From an uncultured Prevotella sp. (GTDB taxonomy: Bacteria > Bacteroidota > Bacteroidia > Bacteroidales > Bacteroidaceae), in contig ONQK01000191.1 of NCBI GenBank assembly GCA_900319895.1, positions 1 through 8,218 of the forward strand: a stretch of 8,218 nucleotides of DNA. The letters run 5' to 3'. Below the pieces are notes generated by a model. The model saw nothing but the letters and a program-made list of their open reading frames with translations. It was not told the DNA's origin and searched no databases. Positions within the stretch are counted from its first letter, which is position 1. Each line of letters begins with the position of its first letter. Position numbers and translations under genes: made by a program. Shown piece after piece: positions 1 to 6,041 of the stretch.

Positions 1-6
1 TTCAAA

Positions 7-1362
7 CTAAAAAAGAGATTTTTCAAAAAGTTTTTCTATCTTCTTCATGTTGACCTCATGACAGAACAGCATGACCGAATCGCCGGCCTGGATCTGTGTA
101 TTTCCCGACACCAGCATGCCTTCGCCGTTTCTGACCAGTCCGCCAATGGTGACACCACTGGGCAGCCCCAAGTCTTTCACCATGCGGCGGGTCACTTTTG
201 AGCCGTCGGCAGCCATGAACTCGGCGACATCGGCATTGACATTCTGCAAAAAGCGAATGTCTATCACATTTTCATTGAGCATCATCTGGTAGATATGCCC
301 GGCAGCAATCGTCTTTTTATTAATAATCGTGCCGATGTCCAAGCTTTCTGCCATGCTCACATAATCCACATTTTCCACCATCGCCACCGTCTTTCGGACA
401 CCCATCCGCTTGGCTGTCAGACACGCCAGGATATTGGTCTCGGCATTGCCGGTCAGCGCCACGAAGGCCTGCGTGTTCTTAATGCCTTCTTCCAGCAGCA
501 AGGGGATGTCGCGACCGTCACCGTTGATGACCAGGACGTTGTCGCCGTCGAGCAGCTCGTTCAAACGGTCGCAACGTCCTTCATCCGCTTCAATCAATTT
601 GACATGCATGTACTCGGGCATGCTCTTTACTGCCCTCACCGCCGTCTTTCCGCCCCCCATGACCATGACGTTTTTCACATCTTCATAATGTTCCTTGCCC
701 ACGAGTTTGCGAATTTGAGGTATGTAGTTCTTGGTCGTCATGAAAAAAGCGATGTCATACAGCCTCAACTCATCATTTCCGCCAGGGATTATCGTGTCAT
801 TGCCACGGCGGATGGCTACGATATGGTAAGGGTCTTCCGGGCCGCAAAGGTCTTTCAAAGGCTTGTTGAGGATGCCACAAGTTTCGCGCAATTTGATGCC
901 AAGCATCACCAGCGCACCCTCGTGAACGTCCCATCGCTGCCTTACCCACGACATTTTCAGGGCATTGGAAATGTCACGGGCCACTAGCATCTCGGGGTAG
1001 ATCAGCGAATTGACCCCCAACTTGTCAAAGAACTCACGCAGCTCAGGACTGACATATTGATAATTATCCACCTGTGCTACCGTTTTTTTCGCGCCCAATG
1101 CCTTTGCCAAGATGCAACTGTTGACGTTGACTTGTTCGTTTTGCGTCACGGCAATGAACAATTTCGCGTGCTCGGCACCGGCATCTTTGAGGTCTTGGAC
1201 GCTGGTGGGCGACAATTCCATGGTCAAAAGGTCAAAGTCTGCACTAATGGCTGCCAAACTCTCAGAATCCTCATCGATAAGAATGATGTCTTCGTTGTCT
1301 CGTGAGAGCAATTGTGCCAAATGTGAGCCTATGGCATCTGCACCTGCGATAATAATTTTCAT
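7..1362 (-). CDS. trkA: Trk potassium uptake system, peripheral NAD-binding subunit TrkA
   Basis: This is a 451-residue cytoplasmic regulatory subunit that would sit on the TrkH/TrkG-type K+ channel and gate it in response to bound nucleotide. The sequence shows two tandem RCK units, the usual full-length TrkA architecture: RCK_N at about 1-120, RCK_C at about 135-225, RCK_N at about 228-345 and RCK_C at about 365-451. The first Rossmann loop reads GADAIG (7-12) with the acidic residue D30 ending strand 2. The second reads GGGKTA (236-241) with E258 in the equivalent place. Neither loop is a textbook GxGxxG, but the fold pattern is intact. The start follows dxs by 32 bp. An AGGGGAG stretch lies only 2 nt before the ATG, close for a Shine-Dalgarno site and of doubtful use. 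No promoter-like box lies between the two genes, so cotranscription is likely. The membrane partner trkH is not in the window and may lie off the left edge (inference). Confidence 0.95.
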   Translation of the reverse strand: MKIIIAGADAIGSHLAQLLSRDNEDIILIDEDSESLAAISADFDLLTMELSPTSVQDLKDAGAEHAKLFIAVTQNEQVNVNSCILAKALGAKKTVAQVDNYQYVSPELREFFDKLGVNSLIYPEMLVARDISNALKMSWVRQRWDVHEGALVMLGIKLRETCGILNKPLKDLCGPEDPYHIVAIRRGNDTIIPGGNDELRLYDIAFFMTTKNYIPQIRKLVGKEHYEDVKNVMVMGGGKTAVRAVKSMPEYMHVKLIEADEGRCDRLNELLDGDNVLVINGDGRDIPLLLEEGIKNTQAFVALTGNAETNILACLTAKRMGVRKTVAMVENVDYVSMAESLDIGTIINKKTIAAGHIYQMMLNENVIDIRFLQNVNADVAEFMAADGSKVTRRMVKDLGLPSGVTIGGLVRNGEGMLVSGNTQIQAGDSVMLFCHEVNMKKIEKLFEKSLF

Positions 1363-1394
1363 AACTCCCCTATTTTTTAATCGTTTTTTACTTG

Positions 1395-3302
1395 TTATTT
1401 CGCACTTTCTTGAATGGCTGCTTTAATATGCGACTTGCTAATGCCGACAATATCATGAAGTTGGGAAACCGTACCATGCTCGACAAATTCGTCGGGCAGG
1501 CCCAGGCACGTCACCGTGGGCCGGTGCCCATGCAAGTTCATCCACTCCAATATGGCGCTGCCCAAACCGCCCTTCACAACGCCGTCCTCCACCGTTACAA
1601 CATGCCTGAACCGCTGTCCTATCTCTGCCAGAGCACTTTCGTCCAGGGGCTTGAGGAAACGCATGTCGTAATGAGCGACGCGCAACGCCTCGTTTTCCTG
1701 TTGCAACTCGTCAATGGCATGGGCCACATCATTGCCCACGGGCCCCAAGCTCAGCACTGCCACATCATTGCCATCCCTGAGCCGCCGCGCCGTCCCCACC
1801 TCGACTCTCTCCAACGGGCAACGCCAGTTGGTCAGCACGCCCTTCCCACGAGGGTATCGGATGACGAAAGCACCTTGGCCGGGCAATTGCGCCGTATACA
1901 TCAGCCGGCGGAGTTCATGCTCGTCCATCGGCGAGGAGATGGTCAGGTTCGGTATCGGGCGCAAGAAAGCCAAGTCGAATGCGCCGTGGTGCGTCGCACC
2001 GTCCTCGCCAACAATGCCCGCACGGTCAAGACACAGTACCACCGGAAGATTCTCTATTGCCACATCGTGGATAATATTGTCATAAGCCCGTTGTGAAAAT
2101 GCGCTGTAAATATTGCAAAACGGCTGCATGCCCGCCTTGGCCATGCCTCCAGAGAAGGTGACGGCATGCCCCTCCGCAATACCCACGTCGAATGCGCGCT
2201 CGGGCATCTGGTCCATCAGGATGTTCATGGAGCAGCCGCTGGGCATCGCGGGTGTCACCCCCACGATGCGGGGATTCCCTTTTGCCAGTTCCAGCAGCGT
2301 GTGCCCAAAAACGTCCTGGTAGCGCAAAGGTTCATCTGCCAACGAGCTGTCGAGCCGGCGGCCGGTTTCCACGTCAAACTTGCCTGGCGCATGCCAAACC
2401 GTGGCCGCCTCTTCCGCCGGCGCATACCCTTTGCCTTTTTTGGTGTGCAAATGCAGCAATTTGGGGCCTTTCATGTCTTTGAGATGCCTCAAAAGCCGCA
2501 CTAATTCCCTGACATCGTGCCCGTTCAATGGCCCGAAATAGCGGATGTTCATGCCCTCAAAGATATTCTGCTGCTGGCTGATTGCAGATTTCAAGGCGTT
2601 GTTGAGACGAATGAGCCCCTTGCGCCTATCGTCTGTCAGCATGCCATGCGCATGCAGCCACTGCGCCGCTTTGTAGCGCAAACGGTTATAGGTCTCATTC
2701 GTGTTGAGCTGCAACAAATATTGCTTCATGCCACCGACGCTGTGGTCGATACTCATGTTATTGTCATTGAGGATGATCAACAGGTCATTGGGTGTAGACG
2801 AAGCATTGTTGATGCCCTCGAAAGCCAGTCCGCCGCTCATCGCGCCATCGCCTATCACAGCTACGACATGGTGCCTCTCGCCACCTTGCAGCTCATTGGC
2901 GACGGCCATGCCCAAGGCGGCCGAGATGGAATTGGAGGCATGCCCACAAGTGAACGTATCGTACTCACTCTCTTTGGGCGAGGGAAAGGGGCACAACCCG
3001 TGCAGTTTGCGGTTTGTGGAAAAGCGGTTGCGCCTACCCGTCAAGATTTTGTGCCCATACGCCTGATGGCCGACATCCCACACGATTTTATCGTTAGGCG
3101 TGTCGAATACATAATGCAAAGCCACCGTCAACTCCACAACTCCCAAGCTTGAAGCCAGATGCCCGGGGTTGACCGACAGCTCGTTGATGATGTCCATACG
3201 CAACTGGCGGCACACCTCCGGCAACAGCTCCACATCTAGTTGACGCAGGTCTTCCGGTACATTTATACTGTTCAAAAGTGCCAAATTCTCGTCCATTGTC
3301 AT
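1395..3302 (-). CDS. dxs: 1-deoxy-D-xylulose-5-phosphate synthase
   Basis: Dxs is the thiamine-diphosphate enzyme that condenses pyruvate with glyceraldehyde 3-phosphate, the first step of the MEP pathway to isoprenoids; its product also feeds thiamine and pyridoxal synthesis. From the start chosen here it is 635 residues, a normal length. Visible motifs are NPGHLASSLG with H48, WDVGHQAYGHKILTGRR, the TPP/Mg motif GDG (151-153) to NDNN (179-182), the catalytic glutamate E377 in VGIAEGHAV, and DRAGIVGEDGATHHGAFD from 426. The three transketolase-like domains are at about 1-315, 320-475 and 490-625. The frame is open 19 codons further, to an ATG at 3357-3359, but a TACCTTTGCA promoter element lies inside that extension, so I start at 3302. 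The ATG at 3294-3296 is a second candidate. The MTMDENLALLNSIN beginning also fits Bacteroidales Dxs as I remember it. It is the first gene of the pair with trkA and is divergent from the peptidase gene. Confidence 0.96.
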   Translation of the reverse strand: MTMDENLALLNSINVPEDLRQLDVELLPEVCRQLRMDIINELSVNPGHLASSLGVVELTVALHYVFDTPNDKIVWDVGHQAYGHKILTGRRNRFSTNRKLHGLCPFPSPKESEYDTFTCGHASNSISAALGMAVANELQGGERHHVVAVIGDGAMSGGLAFEGINNASSTPNDLLIILNDNNMSIDHSVGGMKQYLLQLNTNETYNRLRYKAAQWLHAHGMLTDDRRKGLIRLNNALKSAISQQQNIFEGMNIRYFGPLNGHDVRELVRLLRHLKDMKGPKLLHLHTKKGKGYAPAEEAATVWHAPGKFDVETGRRLDSSLADEPLRYQDVFGHTLLELAKGNPRIVGVTPAMPSGCSMNILMDQMPERAFDVGIAEGHAVTFSGGMAKAGMQPFCNIYSAFSQRAYDNIIHDVAIENLPVVLCLDRAGIVGEDGATHHGAFDLAFLRPIPNLTISSPMDEHELRRLMYTAQLPGQGAFVIRYPRGKGVLTNWRCPLERVEVGTARRLRDGNDVAVLSLGPVGNDVAHAIDELQQENEALRVAHYDMRFLKPLDESALAEIGQRFRHVVTVEDGVVKGGLGSAILEWMNLHGHRPTVTCLGLPDEFVEHGTVSQLHDIVGISKSHIKAAIQESAK

Positions 3303-3337
3303 AGTTCCAATACCATTTCTGCATTGATTAACCAATG

Positions 3338-3345
3338 CAAAGGTA
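3338..3345 (-). promoter_or_regulatory. Bacteroidetes-type -7 promoter element of dxs
   Basis: The minus strand reads TACCTTTG followed by CA, an exact match to the TAnnTTTG -7 element used by the Bacteroidetes primary sigma factor. I see no TTTG-like -33 element 19-21 nt further upstream. Transcription would begin near 3330, giving a leader of about 28 nt to the ATG at 3300-3302. This placement argues against the upstream ATG at 3357-3359. Confidence 0.7.
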
Positions 3346-3387
3346 AGAATTTTATTCATATTATGATGAGTTTAGGAATAATTTTCA

Positions 3388-3395
3388 TAAATTTG
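3388..3395 (+). promoter_or_regulatory. Bacteroidetes-type -7 promoter element of the C1 peptidase gene
   Basis: The plus strand reads TAAATTTG followed by CA, an exact TAnnTTTG match. The predicted transcription start is near 3402, leaving an A-rich leader of about 38 nt before the ATG at 3440. No clear TTTG -33 element is present. The element lies 42 bp from the oppositely oriented dxs -7 element, so the two promoters share their upstream sequence. Confidence 0.65.
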
Positions 3396-3439
3396 CAAAC
3401 ACTTAATGGAAAGAAGTAAAATAAACCTAACATTTAACA

Positions 3440-4846
3440 ATGATGAAAAAAACTTTTATTTTAGGTGCTTTCATGGCAATGTCCATGCTGGCAGCGGCCC
3501 AACCCCAAATCAAAAACGGCGGGATTTCACCGCAAATGCTGCAAGAGATCCAAAAGACGCAGCCGTCAAGCGCCAACAAAGCCCTGGCAAACGCCATTGC
3601 AGGCAACTCCATTGACAACTTGGCCAAAAATTTCAAGAACCAAGGCGCCTTTGACACAAATTTCAGCGTGGAAACACCCAAGCAGAGCATCCACGACCAA
3701 AAAAGTTCTGGAAGATGCTGGATGTTCACTGGCTTCAACGTCCTGCGCTCAGACTTTGCACTGCGTACCGACTCACTCGTCGTGGAATTTTCACACGCAT
3801 ACCTGTTCTTCTGGGATCAGCTGGAAAAAGCCAACCTCATGCTGCAAGGTGTCATCGACAACGCCAAACTCTCAATTGAAGACCCCAAAGTACAGTTCTT
3901 CTTCAAACATCCGATCAATGACGGCGGCACTTTCTGCGGCGTCTCCGACCTGGTCGACAAATACGGGCTGGTGCCCATGAGCATCCAACCAGAGACATTC
4001 TCCGCAGAGAACACATCCAAGATGCAATCGCTCATCTCCTCAAAATTGCGGGAATACGGCCTTGAGCTGCGCAACATGGTCAACAAAAAAGCCAAGGCGG
4101 CCAACATCATGAAACGCAAGACCGAGATGCTGGCAACTGTCTACAACATGCTCAGCCTCACACTGGGCGAGCCTGTCAAAGAGTTCAACTATGCCTTCGC
4201 CAACAAAAAAGGGCAGACGGCAACACCGGTGAAACGATACACTCCGAAGTCATTCGCACAAGAGGTCGTCGGAAGACAGCTCAATGGCACATTCATCATG
4301 GCGATGAACGACCCAAGACGCCCGTACTACAAGACCTACGAAGTAGAATACGACCGACACACCTACGACGGACATAACTGGAAGTACATCAACCTGCCCA
4401 TGGAAGACATCGCCAAAATGGCCATCGCGACACTAAAAGACGGAAGAAAGATGTATTCCAGCTATGACGTGGGAAAACAACTTGACCGCAAACGCGGCTA
4501 TTCTGCACTCGACAACTTCGACTACGCAACACTCTTCAACACCACATTCCCCATGAACAAAGCCGACCGCATTGCCACCTTCGACAGCGGCTCCACACAT
4601 GCCATGACACTCACCGCCGTTGACTTGGATGCACAAGGAAATCCCATCAAATGGAAGGTGGAGAACAGCTGGGGGGCCTCAAACGGGCACAACGGATGCA
4701 TCATCATGACCAATGAATGGTTCAACGAATACAGTTTCCGCCTTGTGGTTGACAAGAAATATGTACCGGAAGACATCCTCAAGGCAGAACAGCAGAAGCC
4801 CATCATGCTGACCGCCGACGACCCCCTCTTCCAATACGACGAATAA
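3440..4846 (+). CDS. Exported C1-family aminopeptidase (bleomycin hydrolase/PepC-like)
   Basis: This 468-residue papain-fold cysteine peptidase is predicted to remove N-terminal residues from peptides. The catalytic set is complete: Q87 (oxyanion hole) and C93 in DQKSSGRCW, H387 in STHAMTLTAVD, and N409 in VENSWG. These motifs are those of clan CA family C1B (bleomycin hydrolase, aminopeptidase C). Family members of this type form hexameric barrels with the active sites inside, and their C-terminal tail reaches the active site. Unlike cytoplasmic PepC, this protein begins with a signal peptide: MMKK, a hydrophobic stretch at about 6-19 and a cleavage site after AAA (18-20). There is no lipobox Cys, so it should be released to the periplasm or beyond. 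Mature length is about 448, normal for the family. The tail ends PIMLTADDPLFQYDE. ATG codons at 3440 and 3443 are equivalent candidates. It is a single-gene transcript between a divergent promoter region and a terminator. Its natural substrate cannot be told from the sequence. Confidence 0.9.
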   Translation: MMKKTFILGAFMAMSMLAAAQPQIKNGGISPQMLQEIQKTQPSSANKALANAIAGNSIDNLAKNFKNQGAFDTNFSVETPKQSIHDQKSSGRCWMFTGFNVLRSDFALRTDSLVVEFSHAYLFFWDQLEKANLMLQGVIDNAKLSIEDPKVQFFFKHPINDGGTFCGVSDLVDKYGLVPMSIQPETFSAENTSKMQSLISSKLREYGLELRNMVNKKAKAANIMKRKTEMLATVYNMLSLTLGEPVKEFNYAFANKKGQTATPVKRYTPKSFAQEVVGRQLNGTFIMAMNDPRRPYYKTYEVEYDRHTYDGHNWKYINLPMEDIAKMAIATLKDGRKMYSSYDVGKQLDRKRGYSALDNFDYATLFNTTFPMNKADRIATFDSGSTHAMTLTAVDLDAQGNPIKWKVENSWGASNGHNGCIIMTNEWFNEYSFRLVVDKKYVPEDILKAEQQKPIMLTADDPLFQYDE

Positions 4847-4913
4847 TCCACAAAGACTTCAAGGCCCTCACTCCACAAACACCGTGTGAGATGGGCAGAA
4901 GTAACTTTTATGC

Positions 4914-4930
4914 CTTCAACCCTGTTGAAG
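4914..4930. repeat. Perfect 7-bp inverted repeat with 3-nt loop
   Basis: The sequence is CTTCAAC-CCT-GTTGAAG, a perfect stem. It starts 68 nt after the peptidase stop codon. Neither side is followed by a T tract, so it does not look like a terminator by itself. It could protect the mRNA 3' end upstream of the larger hairpin, or be incidental. Confidence 0.4.
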
Positions 4931-4952
4931 AAACAAAGACAACAAGTGGTAC

Positions 4953-5015
4953 AAGAAAATAAAGTACTTTTGGACTTAACTGTTCTGTTCCAGAAGTACT
5001 TTATTTCTGTTTTTA
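4953..5015. terminator. Bidirectional rho-independent terminator between convergent genes
   Basis: The arms are 4959-4974 (ATAAAGTACTTTTGGA) and 4989-5004 (TCCAGAAGTACTTTAT). They pair over 16 positions with one G-U wobble around a 14-nt loop. The stem extends outward (AGAAA/TTTCT) with a single bulged A. The plus strand continues into TTTCTGTTTTT and the minus strand into TTTTCTTGT, so either transcript would end in a U-rich stretch. The position between two converging genes fits termination of both. Confidence 0.75.
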
Positions 5016-5068
5016 CCAACCGGCCACTTCATTGCCCCAAAGAAAAGCCCAGAAAGCCCTTCCATACA

Positions 5069-5098
5069 AGAAGCCAAGGAGTTTTCTCCTAGACTTCT
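5069..5098. repeat. Imperfect hairpin downstream of the nitroreductase gene
   Basis: Inner stem AGGAG-TTTT-CTCCT (5077-5090), then a three-position internal loop with a central C-G pair, then outer stem AGAAG/CTTCT (5069-5073 and 5094-5098). It starts about 31 nt past the nitroreductase stop on the minus strand. No clean T tract follows, so it may be an auxiliary 3'-end structure rather than a terminator. Confidence 0.35.
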
Positions 5099-5129
5099 AC
5101 CCCCAAGAAAGAATGGGGCGCGGGCCCGT

Positions 5130-5867
5130 CTACAAGAAGCCTTGCTTTTTTAATGCCGCCATCAAGGATTTCGACATCTCCTCGTTGGCCCGCTTCGTAT
5201 AACGACAATCGGTGAAAACCTGCGCCAATGTCTCTTTTTGATTGATGCGCACAAACTCCTGATTTTCAGCGAGTTCCTCTTTCTCCCCATAAAATTCATC
5301 TATAGCGGCGGGAGAATAGTCATGATACACCTCGTCATGAATGATGGCTGCCAAGGGAAGACGGTCGGTAGCCGGCGGGAACTCGTCTGGCCAGCCCAAC
5401 GTTATGGTCGCTACAGGCATAACCAATGGAGGCAGTTGAAGAACGTCAATGATTAAATCAGGCATGTAAATCGTTGTACCGAGATAACAGCAGCCGAGCC
5501 CCGCGTCTTCTGCCAGGTTGCAAAAAGTCTGCGTATACAAAAGTGCGTCAGACGTGGCGTTGACAAACGAGAGGAAGTTGTCGTAGCCCGGTGTTGCCCG
5601 TCTGTTCTCCGCCCAGACAGTCGTCCTCCTGAAATCTGCGCAAAAAGTGAGGACGACGGGTGCCTGCGTCACCATGGGTTGATTGAAATGGGCAGGTGCC
5701 AGACGTTGCTTCATCGCTTCATCCCGCGTGATGACAACGGAGTAGAGTTGCAAATTCCCCATCGTCTGCGTACGCATGGCTTTGGTGAGCAGGTCATGCA
5801 GCAAATCTTCTTCAATTTCCCGTTTTTGGTATTTTCGGATAGTCCTCCTATTAAGTATTGTTTTCAT
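5130..5867 (-). CDS. Nitroreductase-family flavin oxidoreductase (NfsA/Frp-like)
   Basis: This is a 245-residue FMN-dependent, probably NAD(P)H-using reductase. Members of this family act as homodimers in the cytoplasm and reduce nitroaromatics, quinones or free flavin by two-electron transfer. Visible features are the N-terminal FMN phosphate-binding motif RRTIRKY (7-13), MGNLQLYS (36-43), GLGCCYLG (123-130), and GWPDEFPPATDRLPL (158-171) followed by HDEVYH (177-182). The C-terminal arm with FTDCRYTKRANEEMSKSL (218-235) is typical of the NfsA/Frp branch rather than the shorter NfsB branch, and 240-250 residues is its usual length. The start is fixed by the motif at residue 7, which leaves no room for a later Met, and by a promoter element 18 nt upstream. 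It is a lone gene, divergent from nrdJ and convergent with the peptidase gene. The physiological substrate cannot be inferred, and no gene symbol is assigned. Confidence 0.93.
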   Translation of the reverse strand: MKTILNRRTIRKYQKREIEEDLLHDLLTKAMRTQTMGNLQLYSVVITRDEAMKQRLAPAHFNQPMVTQAPVVLTFCADFRRTTVWAENRRATPGYDNFLSFVNATSDALLYTQTFCNLAEDAGLGCCYLGTTIYMPDLIIDVLQLPPLVMPVATITLGWPDEFPPATDRLPLAAIIHDEVYHDYSPAAIDEFYGEKEELAENQEFVRINQKETLAQVFTDCRYTKRANEEMSKSLMAALKKQGFL

Positions 5868-5885
5868 TTTGTAAAATTATTTCGG

Positions 5886-5893
5886 CAAAGATA
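5886..5893 (-). promoter_or_regulatory. Bacteroidetes-type -7 promoter element of the nitroreductase gene
   Basis: The minus strand reads TATCTTTG followed by CC, matching TAnnTTTG. It ends 18 nt before the ATG, so the leader would be very short, about 10-15 nt. TTTG and GTTG sequences lie 13 and 23 nt upstream, both outside the usual 19-21 spacing, so the -33 element is uncertain. Confidence 0.6.
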
Positions 5894-5939
5894 CAAAGAT
5901 TATTTTCAAATCCGGACAACTTTTTCCATAAAAAGCAAA

Positions 5940-5966
5940 ATGAAATTTTCCAAAAAAGAATTTCAT
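5940..5966. promoter_or_regulatory. Perfect 8-bp inverted repeat, possible operator for nrdJ
   Basis: ATGAAATT-N11-AATTTCAT is a perfect dyad whose right arm covers the predicted -33 position of the nrdJ promoter (TTTC at 5961-5964). A regulator binding here could block polymerase. The same site is about 50 bp upstream of the nitroreductase -7 element. It does not resemble the NrdR box as I know it. The region is AT-rich, so chance is a real alternative. Confidence 0.3.
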
Positions 5967-5991
5967 ATCTCGCAAAAAAATTGTAAGTTTG
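5961..5991 (+). promoter_or_regulatory. Promoter of nrdJ (-33-like TTTC and -7 TAAGTTTG)
   Basis: TAAGTTTG at 5984-5991, followed by CA, matches the -7 consensus TAnnTTTG. TTTC at 5961-5964 is one base off the -33 TTTG and has a 19-nt spacer, within the known range. Transcription would start near 5998, leaving an A-rich leader of about 44 nt before the ATG at 6042. This is the only promoter in the window with a plausible -33 partner. Confidence 0.65.
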
Positions 5992-6041
5992 CAGTCTTAA
6001 AACATTCAGAAGTAAAAAACAAACAAATATTCAAGCTAGAA

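Larger units (their letters stand above)
4847..5129. other. Convergent intergenic region with several hairpins
   Basis: This 283-bp interval separates the stop codons of the peptidase and nitroreductase genes, which face each other. It holds the strong hairpin at 4953-5015, a perfect 7-bp hairpin at 4914-4930, an imperfect one at 5069-5098, and a CCCCA/TGGGG pair at 5101-5119. A near-tandem repeat (AGAAAAGCCC then AGAAAGCCC) lies at 5041-5059, and the GC palindrome CGGGCCCG at 5121-5128. Short open frames in it have no recognisable features. I see no gene. Confidence 0.6.

Noticed and set aside
1326..1344. TrkA first nucleotide-binding loop GADAIG lacks the middle glycine of GxGxxG
   Set aside because: The rest of the fold is intact, and Bacteroidales TrkA proteins as I remember them also lack this glycine (GAYAVG), so it is unlikely to mean loss of function.
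295..3152. Long plus-strand open frames opposite trkA and dxs (about 230, 234 and 211 codons at 295-987, 1392-2096 and 2517-3152)
   Set aside because: They lie entirely or almost entirely antisense to genes with intact family motifs, have no promoter-like element or recognisable domain, and their composition reflects the opposite strand's codon pattern.
4965..4972. TACTTTTG, a formal match to the -7 promoter consensus
   Set aside because: It sits inside the left arm of the terminator stem, has no -33 partner, and no gene follows on that strand.
4886..5092. 68-codon plus-strand frame in the convergent spacer
   Set aside because: It runs through the terminator hairpin, has no recognisable features, and has no promoter or start context.
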